DNA of 64,000 nucleotides, taken from contig CAKROW010000005.1 of assembly GCA_934373235.1 (NCBI GenBank), positions 19,026-83,025 on the forward strand, written 5' to 3'. Positions 17,411 through 24,375 of this stretch are shown here, in pieces. Both the position numbers and the translations under genes were made by a program. This DNA is from an uncultured Blautia sp. (GTDB taxonomy: Bacteria > Bacillota > Clostridia > Lachnospirales > Lachnospiraceae). The notes under the pieces were generated by a model that saw only the letters and a program-made list of their open reading frames with translations, had not been told where the DNA came from and searched no databases. The first letter of the stretch is position 1; the number at the start of each line of letters is the position of its first letter.

Positions 17411-18739
17411 ATGGAAGAAGCACTGATCAAAAGGATACTTCCGCACAGTATAGAGGCAGAACAGTCTGTTATTGGTTCCATGATCCTGGACCGGGATGCC
17501 ATTCTTGTGGCATCTGAGATTCTTACAAGTGATGATTTTTATCAGAAACAGTACGGGATCATTTTTGATGCTATGGTGGAACTCTGCAATGAGGGAAAAC
17601 CGGTTGATCTGATCACACTGCAGAACCGTCTGAAGGAGAAAGATCTGCCTCCGGATATCAGCAGTATGGAGTATGTCCGTGATCTGATCGCGGCAGTGCC
17701 CACCTCGGCAAATGTGAAATATTATGCCAATATTGTAAGCGAAAAAGCGATCCTGCGTCGTCTGATCCGTACAACGGAGGAGGTGGCGAATACCTGTTAC
17801 CTGGAAAAGGAGAGCACAGAAACCATTCTGGAGGAATCAGAGAAGAAGCTTTTTAATATTCTTCAGAGAACCAACGGAGGGGATTATGTACCGATCCAGC
17901 AGGTAGTGTTAAATGCCATCAGCAATATTGAGAAGGCTTCCAAACTGAAAGGTTCAGTTACCGGAATCCCCACAGGTTTTGTTGATCTGGATTACAAAAC
18001 ATCAGGGATGCATCCTTCGGATCTGGTGCTGATCGCAGCCCGTCCTTCTATGGGAAAAACTGCGTTTGTTCTGAATATTGCTCAGTATATGGCATTTCGT
18101 AAGGATGTGACGGTGGCAATATTCAGCCTTGAGATGTCAAAGGAACAGCTTGTGAACCGTCTTCTTGCCATGGAATCCCATGTGGATTCCCAGAATATGA
18201 GAACCGGAAATCTGAAAGATGAGGACTGGACAAAGCTTGTAGAGGGTGCCGACATTATCGGTGGTTCTAATCTTATTATCGATGATACACCGGGAATTTC
18301 CATTGCAGAACTCCGTTCCAAATGCAGAAAATACAAGCTGGAGCATAATCTGGGGATCATTATGATCGATTATCTTCAGCTTATGAGCGGAAGTGGCAAA
18401 TCAGATTCCAGACAGCAGGAGATTTCCGATATTTCCAGGTCTCTGAAGGCTCTTGCCAGAGAGATCAATGTTCCGGTCATTGCCCTGTCCCAGTTAAGCC
18501 GAGCTGTAGAGCAGCGTCCGGATCACAGACCCATGCTTTCCGATCTCCGAGAATCCGGAGCCATCGAGCAGGATGCGGATGTGGTAATGTTTATTTACCG
18601 TGATGATTACTACCATAAAGACACCGAAAAAAAAGACAGCGCCGAGATCATCATAGCCAAACAAAGAAACGGCCCCATCGGAACCGTAGAACTGGTATGG
18701 CTTCCAAGATATACACAGTTTGTAAATATGAAAAAGTAG
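17411..18739 (+). CDS. dnaB: Replicative DNA helicase
   Basis: 442-residue hexameric helicase of the replication fork. The N-terminal DnaB domain starts with LPHSIEAEQSVIGSMI. The RecA-like C-terminal domain holds Walker A ARPSMGKTAF (about residue 215), Walker B IMIDYLQLM (about 320) and the DLRESGAIEQDADVV segment. No intein is present. It ends the gdpP-rplI-dnaB unit and is followed after eight bases by a long perfect-stem hairpin. Confidence 0.97.
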   Translation: MEEALIKRILPHSIEAEQSVIGSMILDRDAILVASEILTSDDFYQKQYGIIFDAMVELCNEGKPVDLITLQNRLKEKDLPPDISSMEYVRDLIAAVPTSANVKYYANIVSEKAILRRLIRTTEEVANTCYLEKESTETILEESEKKLFNILQRTNGGDYVPIQQVVLNAISNIEKASKLKGSVTGIPTGFVDLDYKTSGMHPSDLVLIAARPSMGKTAFVLNIAQYMAFRKDVTVAIFSLEMSKEQLVNRLLAMESHVDSQNMRTGNLKDEDWTKLVEGADIIGGSNLIIDDTPGISIAELRSKCRKYKLEHNLGIIMIDYLQLMSGSGKSDSRQQEISDISRSLKALAREINVPVIALSQLSRAVEQRPDHRPMLSDLRESGAIEQDADVVMFIYRDDYYHKDTEKKDSAEIIIAKQRNGPIGTVELVWLPRYTQFVNMKK

Positions 18740-18747
18740 AGCCGTGC

Positions 18748-18817
18748 GCCCGAAAGAATAAATGCCCTCCAGGATGAACACTTGTATTTATCCTGGAGGG
18801 CATTTGTTCTTTCGGGC
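18748..18817 (+). terminator. Long hairpin terminator after dnaB
   Basis: Two 28-base arms (18748-18775 and 18790-18817) are complementary apart from one position, with a 14-base loop. The inner GCCCTCCAGGAT/ATCCTGGAGGGC stem is followed by a T-rich ATTTGTTCTTTC, as in a Rho-independent terminator. The outer arms extend it well beyond the usual size. Confidence 0.7.
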
Positions 18818-18894
18818 ATAGGGCGAAGCTTTTCGGTTACTGAGAACGGAGTGAACAGTAACGCTTTTCGACAAACCCTGTCGACCTCTTTTTC

Positions 18895-18923
18895 TTGTAA
18901 TCTCCATTGCTCATGCTTATACT
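18895..18923 (+). promoter_or_regulatory. Promoter of the MerR-type gene
   Basis: TTGTAA and TATACT are separated by 17 bases, about 50 bases before the start codon. Confidence 0.55.
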
Positions 18924-18971
18924 ATAAATCAGAGCAGCAATGCTCCGAAGCATATAAGGGGGGCTTTCAGA

Positions 18972-19553
18972 ATGGACGAACAGCGGTACACCGTAGGACA
19001 GGCATCTGCCATAACAGGTGTGAAATATTATGTTATGCGCTACTGGGAGGAAGAGCTTGATCTTAAGATCGGAAGAAATGAACTGGGGCATCGTTATTAT
19101 ACATCCCGGGATATCAGGCTTTTTATCAGTATCAATGAACTGAAGAACAGGGGATTACAGTTAAAAGCCATCAAACAACTGCTTCCGCAGCTAATGGAGA
19201 ATACAGAAGGAAGTCTGGATAAAATTTCTCTTCCGGATGGAGCAGAAGAATGGGGACACCAGGAATCCCAAAATGCCGGGAAGCATATAGAAGAAAAAGA
19301 AGTGGAAATATGCACAGGAGAAGTCTGCGATAATATTCCGAAAGAAATGAGTCCCGGGGAAAAAAGAAAAATGCAGGAATTTCAGCGTATTATGGAAAAA
19401 CTTATCAATGAAGAGATCAGAAGAAAAAATACCGGTGAGTACAGATGCCGCACGCTGGATGAGTCCATACGCCGCCATCAGCTTGCCCGAAGAGAAGCTG
19501 CGGCTGCCTGTGACGGAAAAAAGAGCAGAAGAAACAGAAGAGGCCGCCGGTAA
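18972..19553 (+). CDS. MerR-family transcriptional regulator
   Basis: 193-residue DNA-binding protein. Residues about 6-75 form a MerR winged helix: YTVGQASAITGVKYYVMRYWEEE is recognition-helix-like, and GHRYYTSRDIRLF with LKNRGLQLKAIKQLL completes the domain. Residues 80-165 are acidic and variable. The final 35 residues are Arg/Lys-rich. No ligand-binding domain or metal-binding cysteines typical of metal sensors are seen. It has its own promoter and terminator and no linked target gene. Confidence 0.85.
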   Translation: MDEQRYTVGQASAITGVKYYVMRYWEEELDLKIGRNELGHRYYTSRDIRLFISINELKNRGLQLKAIKQLLPQLMENTEGSLDKISLPDGAEEWGHQESQNAGKHIEEKEVEICTGEVCDNIPKEMSPGEKRKMQEFQRIMEKLINEEIRRKNTGEYRCRTLDESIRRHQLARREAAAACDGKKSRRNRRGRR

Positions 19554-19569
19554 ACCGGCAGCCTCTTTC
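19540..19569 (+). terminator. Terminator between MerR gene and ferredoxin
   Basis: GAGGC-GCCGG pairs with CCGGC-GCCTC around a TAAA loop containing the merR stop codon, followed by TTTC. It lies between convergent genes. Confidence 0.65.
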
Positions 19570-19598
19570 TATGTGGATGTATATCTGCTGACTCAAAA

Positions 19599-19769
19599 TT
19601 ACTCAGCGGAGATAGCACCAACTGGACAGGCCTCAGCGCATGTTCCGCAGTCTACACAAGCGTCTGCATCGATTACGTAATGCTCGTCTCCCTGAGAAAT
19701 AGCTTCGTTCGGGCACTCTCCCTCACATGTTCCACAGCTAACGCACTCGTCAGAAATTACATATGCCAT
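19599..19769 (-). CDS. 2[4Fe-4S] ferredoxin
   Basis: 56-residue clostridial-type ferredoxin, a low-potential cytosolic electron carrier for anaerobic oxidoreductases such as pyruvate:ferredoxin oxidoreductase and hydrogenase. The translation contains two CxxCxxCxxxCP motifs, CVSCGTCEGECP and CVDCGTCAEACP, each binding one cubane cluster. AGGAGG lies nine bases ahead of the ATG. It is monocistronic, with its own promoter and a hairpin shared with the convergent MerR gene. Confidence 0.95.
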   Translation of the reverse strand: MAYVISDECVSCGTCEGECPNEAISQGDEHYVIDADACVDCGTCAEACPVGAISAE

Positions 19770-19826
19770 AATTGATATCCTCCTTTGATATAATGATATA
19801 CTTATCCCTTATGGGATTCTATTCCC

Positions 19827-19855
19827 ATTCTAATATATCTGTCCTAAGAATACAA
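19827..19855 (-). promoter_or_regulatory. Promoter of the ferredoxin gene
   Basis: On the minus strand TTGTAT and TAGAAT are separated by 17 bases, about 60 bases upstream of the ferredoxin start. Confidence 0.5.
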
Positions 19856-19903
19856 GTATAAAATTATGTACAAAATGATGAAAATATTTTGAAAAACCCG
19901 GTA

Positions 19904-19932
19904 TTGATTCCTGAAGGATTTGGCATTATAAT
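19904..19932 (+). promoter_or_regulatory. Promoter of the DUF1858 gene
   Basis: TTGATT and a perfect TATAAT are separated by 17 bases, about 50 bases before the start codon and divergent from the ferredoxin promoter. Confidence 0.65.
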
Positions 19933-19983
19933 GGCAGATACAAAGTGTTTACACTTTCAAACTTCAGCAAAGGAGAAGAAAAA

Positions 19984-20184
19984 ATGACCAAGGTTACAAA
20001 AAGTATGCTGATCGGAGAACTTCTGACAGTTGATCCTAATATTGCACCGATCCTTATGAGAGCAGGTATGCATTGTCTGGGTTGCCCGTCTTCACAGATG
20101 GAATCCCTGGAGGAGGCTGCCATGGTTCATGGACTGGATGCAGATGTGCTGGTGGCACAGATCAACGATTTTCTTGGAGAATAA
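19984..20184 (+). CDS. DUF1858 domain protein
   Basis: 66-residue stand-alone DUF1858 (ScdA N-terminal-like) protein. MLIGELLTVDPNIAPILMRAGMHCLGCPSS is typical of the family, including the paired cysteines of CLGC. Members are often associated with hybrid-cluster or iron-sulfur repair proteins, but the single-domain form has no established function. AAAGGAG precedes the ATG at 19984; an upstream in-frame GTG at 19945 overlaps the leader and is less likely. A hairpin terminator follows. Confidence 0.85.
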   Translation: MTKVTKSMLIGELLTVDPNIAPILMRAGMHCLGCPSSQMESLEEAAMVHGLDADVLVAQINDFLGE

Positions 20185-20201
20185 TCTGTCACAGAATGAA
20201 A

Positions 20202-20253
20202 AGACAGGAGCCCTGCCCACATGAAATATGTGGAACAAGGCTCCTGTCTCTTT
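20202..20253 (+). terminator. Terminator between DUF1858 gene and mecA
   Basis: AGACAGGAGCC pairs with GGCTCCTGTCT and is followed by CTTTATG. It lies between convergent genes and may serve both. Confidence 0.7.
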
Positions 20254-20279
20254 ATGATTATTAATGAGGAAGTACAATA

Positions 20280-21041
20280 TCAGATCTGAAGAAGATTCTG
20301 AAGTGCATTGTCTGTGATGCGTTCTCCATGTTCTTTCAGATAAGCTTCTCCGGCAGGTGTGAAAGCTTTGCCGGTACCATACTCGGAAAGAATATTGCAG
20401 ACTCTGTTGAAATCTTCCGGTGTGTAATCAGACTGATGAATGACCAGTTGATAAATATGCTGGGAATCTTCTCTGTAAAGAGTATTCTCACCTGTAAAAA
20501 ATCCGTTCATTCCGTGGGCTGCGGCGATCACCTCGTCAAGTCCCGGGAAAGAGTAGAGACGGATGAGTTGTACAGGCGGTGTGCTATCTTCCGGTGAGGG
20601 GGCTTCTTTGGATGGTTCGGATTCAGTCTGTTGTTCCTTGGAAGCCTGTTTGCCGGAAAGACTCTTAAGCTTGGATTCGCACAGCTTCTGGAAAACATCA
20701 ATAATATTATCAGCACCGTCAATCTCCACCGGTTCAGGCTGTTTGTTATTCTTGAATGGAGCAAATTTGGAAAAGCGGGTATCCAGCTCTTCGGGATCCT
20801 CCACCTTGGTGATGATCAGGATCACACTCTCGGCGTTTACCGGGATGGCTTCGATCATAAGGGGAATGTTATCTGCCTCAAATCCAAACTGTATCTGAGC
20901 CTGCTGCATCATATCGCGAAAAAGGCGTTTCGCTTTCTCTGTGCCGTATGCCAGTTCACTGATTCGGATCTGATGGCTGTCAAGATCCTCCTTTGTTAAT
21001 GTGCAGCGGATCTGATTTTCGTTAATTTTTTCTATTTTCAT
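20280..21041 (-). CDS. mecA: Adaptor protein MecA
   Basis: 253-residue adaptor that delivers substrates to the ClpC/ClpP protease. MKIEKINENQIRCTLTKEDLDSHQIRISEL is the substrate-binding N-terminal domain. A negatively charged linker (about 125-165) leads to the C-terminal ClpC-binding domain, where the usual YSFPGLDEVI and FTGENTLYRE-type motifs are present. ATG at 21041 has AGGATGTG just upstream; an extended start at 21062 has no support. In other Firmicutes MecA controls competence and sporulation regulators. Confidence 0.92.
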   Translation of the reverse strand: MKIEKINENQIRCTLTKEDLDSHQIRISELAYGTEKAKRLFRDMMQQAQIQFGFEADNIPLMIEAIPVNAESVILIITKVEDPEELDTRFSKFAPFKNNKQPEPVEIDGADNIIDVFQKLCESKLKSLSGKQASKEQQTESEPSKEAPSPEDSTPPVQLIRLYSFPGLDEVIAAAHGMNGFFTGENTLYREDSQHIYQLVIHQSDYTPEDFNRVCNILSEYGTGKAFTPAGEAYLKEHGERITDNALQNLLQI

Positions 21042-21087
21042 ATAATCACATCCTATAGTCAATGAAATTTAATCTTTTACATACTCT

Positions 21088-21117
21088 ATTATATACCACA
21101 AAACCACAAGCTGTAAA
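21088..21117 (-). promoter_or_regulatory. mecA promoter
   Basis: On the minus strand TTTACA and TATAAT are separated by 18 bases, about 46 bases upstream of mecA. Confidence 0.6.
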
Positions 21118-21843
21118 GTCATTGAAAACCTCAATTTATAAAAAAGTGCAAGAAAGTTACAAAAGACTTGCATCCTGAAGAAAAAAGAATATAATAAAAA
21201 ACAGGAGAAGCTATCTGAGATGTGGTAATTTTTGCAGTACAGATAACTTGAAGAAGACTTTTCTAAAGAATAAATCAGTGCAGAATCATTCAGACGACAT
21301 TCCTGTCGCAGCACAGATTAAGAATCCCGGAATATTGATTGAATCAGGCGGCGAAGCAGATTGCGAACATCAGTCTGACCCTAAAATAAAACAGATCAGG
21401 TAGGCTTTTCCAGGAACCTGTACAGGTGTTTTCTAAAATCCAATAAAAAAGAAAGGGGGTAAATCAGGAAGAAATATATCACGACTTTACATAAGAGATG
21501 AATAAGGTTTCCGCAAAAGGCCAGGCCCTGCCGGGAAAGGGAAAACTACTTTTAAAGGTACGGAAATCAGAGTACATAAAGAGAAATAAAATGAAAAATT
21601 TTACATAAACAAAAGGAAAAACAGTCTTCCGGAAATGGTAAGATCCCCTATACTCATACAAACCAGTCCCGGAAGACTGTGATTAATTAAAGCAGATTGA
21701 GAATATTTACCCGGACAACAGATGATAAATATAAATATTTTGTGAAAAGTTATTAAAAGTCGATTTTTGTAATACAAATAAAATGGATTATGATATAATA
21801 AGAAAGCTTTTATGGACAATTTTAAGTCGAAAGGAAGAATAAG
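21118..21843. other. Gene desert between mecA and the GH18 gene
   Basis: About 730 AT-rich bases contain no convincing protein gene. A 36-codon basic ORF (21497-21607, plus) lacks a good ribosome site. The region holds a minus-strand terminator-like hairpin at 21611-21680 that belongs to no visible gene, so a small RNA is possible. AATACA/TATAAT with 17-base spacing about 40 bases before 21844 may drive the GH18 gene. Confidence 0.5.
21611..21680 (-). terminator. Orphan terminator-like hairpin
   Basis: ACAGTCTTCCGG (21621-21632) and CCGGAAGACTGT (21669-21680) form a perfect 12-bp stem with a 36-base loop. Read on the minus strand, TTTTCCTTTTG follows, as in a terminator. No minus-strand gene lies upstream. 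Confidence 0.5.
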
Positions 21844-23499
21844 ATGAAGAAGAAACAGATGCCTGTCCTGGTGGTAATCCTTTTGATTGTCCTGGTGGCT
21901 GTGATCGGAGCTGCCGTTTACGGGATCAACAAGCTGATACCCACCGGGAAACAGATGAATCTGACAGAATATTACGGACAGAATGAAGATGGTGAGGCAA
22001 CCCTTATCATCGGAACAGACAAACTGGAGCAGAAGGCCATTATTTCCGGGGAAGAGGCATACCTGCCTCTGGATGTGGTAAATTCATATCTCAATCAGAG
22101 ATATTACTGGGACAGTGACAACAAGAAGATTCTGTATGCGACTCCGTCAAAGCTTACAGAGATGGCTGCCTCACCGGAATCAGGAAGTGAGGTATGGCTT
22201 AACGGAGAGACTGTATATTTAAGCATTTCCTACATTAAAGAGTATACAGACATCGATTCATATATATATGAGAATCCATCAAGAGTAGCAATTCAGAAGA
22301 AATTCAAAAATGTAAACACTGTAACTGCACAGAAGGATACTGCAATCCGTTACCGGGGTGGAATCAAATCCGAGATCCTTACAAAAGTAAGCAAAGGAAC
22401 TGTTCTGCGTCTGATCCAGGAGCTGGATGAGTGGGATCAGGTGGCAACTGATGACGGATATATCGGTTATGTCCGGAAGAATAAGGTTTCTGACCCGGAG
22501 AAGAAGACTTTTGAGCGGGATTTTGAGACAGAGACATACAGTTACATTACCATGGAGGATCCTGTGAATCTGGCATGGCATCAGGTGACCAGCACAGATG
22601 CCAACAGTTATCTGGCAGATACCATACAGAATATGACTGGCGTAAATGTGATCTCGCCTACCTGGTTCTCAGTTGCGGACAATAAAGGAAACATTACCAA
22701 TCTTTCCTCAGGAGAGTATGTGGTACAGGCTCATGAGAGAGGACTTCAGGTCTGGGGGCTTATTGACAACTTCAGTGAGAATATAAAGACAACTACAGTC
22801 CTGTCCAGTACAGATTCCAGACAGAACCTGGTGAATCAGCTTGTTACAGCAGCACTTAAGGTGGGGCTGGATGGAATCAATATTGATTTTGAATATTTAA
22901 GTGAGGATGTGGGAGTACATTTCCTGGAGTTTTTGAGGGAACTGTCTATTCTGTGTCATCAGAACAATCTGGTTCTTTCTGTTGATAATCCTGTACCTGA
23001 GGATTTTACCAGCCATTATGACAGGGCTGAACAGGGAAGGGTCGTTGATTATGTGATTATCATGGGATATGATGAGCATTATGTAGGCTCAGAGGAGGCT
23101 GGTTCAGTTGCGTCTCTTCCATGGGTGGAACAGGGAATCAAGGATACACTGGAAGAGGTTCCGGCAAAACGTGTGATCAATGCAATTCCGTTCTATACCC
23201 GCCTTTGGAAAAAGACAGATGGAGGGGCGCTCACAAGTGAGGCAATTGGAATGGATCAGGCACAGGAAGTGATCACAGCCAATAATGTGGAGACCTACTG
23301 GGATAAGACAACAAGTCAGAATTATGGTAAATACGAGGCAGATGGCGCAACTTATGAGATATGGCTTGAGGATGCGCAGTCTATTGCCGAGAAGGTGAAG
23401 CTGATCTCCCAATACAAACTTGCGGGCGTTGCAGAATGGAAGCTTGGCTTTGAAAACAGCAGTATCTGGCAGGTGATCTCTGATAACCTGACGGAATAA
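21844..23499 (+). CDS. Membrane-anchored GH18 glycosidase with SH3-like domain
   Basis: 551-residue exported protein. One N-terminal transmembrane anchor (about 5-28) is followed by a copper-amine-oxidase-N-like stalk domain (about 40-155, YLPLDVVNSYLNQRYYWD), a bacterial SH3-type domain (about 165-215) and a GH18 TIM barrel (about 240-551). The catalytic signature DGINIDFEYL retains the DxxDxDxE acids, with Asp and the proton-donor Glu. Related proteins (YaaH/SleL, YvbX type) cleave peptidoglycan or spore cortex. The CwlD-like amidase directly downstream supports a cell-wall or cortex role. The exact substrate is inferred. Confidence 0.87.
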   Translation: MKKKQMPVLVVILLIVLVAVIGAAVYGINKLIPTGKQMNLTEYYGQNEDGEATLIIGTDKLEQKAIISGEEAYLPLDVVNSYLNQRYYWDSDNKKILYATPSKLTEMAASPESGSEVWLNGETVYLSISYIKEYTDIDSYIYENPSRVAIQKKFKNVNTVTAQKDTAIRYRGGIKSEILTKVSKGTVLRLIQELDEWDQVATDDGYIGYVRKNKVSDPEKKTFERDFETETYSYITMEDPVNLAWHQVTSTDANSYLADTIQNMTGVNVISPTWFSVADNKGNITNLSSGEYVVQAHERGLQVWGLIDNFSENIKTTTVLSSTDSRQNLVNQLVTAALKVGLDGINIDFEYLSEDVGVHFLEFLRELSILCHQNNLVLSVDNPVPEDFTSHYDRAEQGRVVDYVIIMGYDEHYVGSEEAGSVASLPWVEQGIKDTLEEVPAKRVINAIPFYTRLWKKTDGGALTSEAIGMDQAQEVITANNVETYWDKTTSQNYGKYEADGATYEIWLEDAQSIAEKVKLISQYKLAGVAEWKLGFENSSIWQVISDNLTE

Positions 23500-23570
23500 A
23501 ACAAAAGAAAAGAAGTAAAAACACTCCCGAGGACATATATTAAAGTAAATATGCCAGGGGGTGTTTTGCG

Positions 23571-24317
23571 TTGAAAAAACACTTTGCGGAACTTATAATG
23601 GCTTTTGTAATGCTGATCTGTTTTTATCTGTTGTCAGGAAAGGCAGCGGACACTGCCAGAGAAATCCTGAATCCCTCTTCCCAGGAAAAACTGATCCTGG
23701 TGGATGCCGGACATGGAGGCGCAGATCCGGGAATGGTTGGAATCGGGGAGCTGAAGGAGAAGGATATTAACCTCCAGGTATCCATGAAGCTGAAGAGTGC
23801 ACTGGAGGAGAGAGGATTTACCGTGATCATGACCAGGGAATCGGATACCGGCCTTTACGAAAAAGGGACTGTGAATCTGAAAGCACAGGACCTGCAGAAT
23901 CGGATCGGGATGATACGGAAATATCAGCCGGCACTTTCCATCAGTGTGCATCAGAACAGCTACAGCGATGGGAAGGTATGTGGACCGCAGGTTTTTTATT
24001 ATGAAGATTCCCGGGAAGGGGAAGAGCTTGCAGATGCAATACAGAATCAGCTTAACGAGAAACTTCAGGTGGAGAGACCTCGGGAGATCAAGGGAAACAG
24101 GAGCTATTACATGTTGAAGAGAAGTCCGGGGATCATCAATATTGTGGAGTGCGGTTTTCTTACCAATCCCGGGGAGGCAGAACTGCTTCAGACAGAAGAG
24201 TATCAGCAGAAGGTAGCTGATGCAATTGCTGAGGGTGTCGTTACATATCTGAATGGGAATTCAGGAAAACAGAAATACTCTCTGGGGGTCACTGAAAAAA
24301 ATATTCATTTTTTGTGA
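23571..24317 (+). CDS. N-acetylmuramoyl-L-alanine amidase, CwlD-like
   Basis: 248-residue exported zinc amidase (Amidase_3 family) that removes peptide stems from muramic acid. An N-terminal signal/anchor (about 5-25) is followed by the catalytic domain: VDAGHGGADPG has the first zinc His and, with the Glu of LKEKDINL, forms the metal site; SISVHQNS supplies the last His; VECGFLTNP holds the catalytic Glu. Length and architecture match CwlD, needed for muramic-delta-lactam in spore cortex. The start codon is TTG, with AGGGGGTG upstream lying inside an inverted repeat. The GH18 gene lies 71 bases upstream. Confidence 0.88.
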   Translation: MKKHFAELIMAFVMLICFYLLSGKAADTAREILNPSSQEKLILVDAGHGGADPGMVGIGELKEKDINLQVSMKLKSALEERGFTVIMTRESDTGLYEKGTVNLKAQDLQNRIGMIRKYQPALSISVHQNSYSDGKVCGPQVFYYEDSREGEELADAIQNQLNEKLQVERPREIKGNRSYYMLKRSPGIINIVECGFLTNPGEAELLQTEEYQQKVADAIAEGVVTYLNGNSGKQKYSLGVTEKNIHFL

Positions 24318-24323
24318 ATTGTC

Positions 24324-24352
24324 TTTTCATAAAATGATGATTCTGATATACT
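24324..24352 (+). promoter_or_regulatory. Candidate promoter of the GT-C/GT2 island
   Basis: TTTTCA and TATACT are separated by 17 bases, about 24 bases before the first gene of the island. Confidence 0.4.
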
Positions 24353-24375
24353 TGACATGAATTAAGGAGAAATCT

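Noticed and set aside
19408..19680. 90-aa plus-strand ORF overlapping the MerR end and ferredoxin
   Set aside because: It runs antisense through the ferredoxin gene, whose two cluster motifs are unambiguous.
21069..21819. Three minus-strand ORFs of 60-81 aa in the gene desert
   Set aside because: AT-rich, Phe/Leu/Tyr-rich translations without ribosome sites or domains; they look like chance ORFs.
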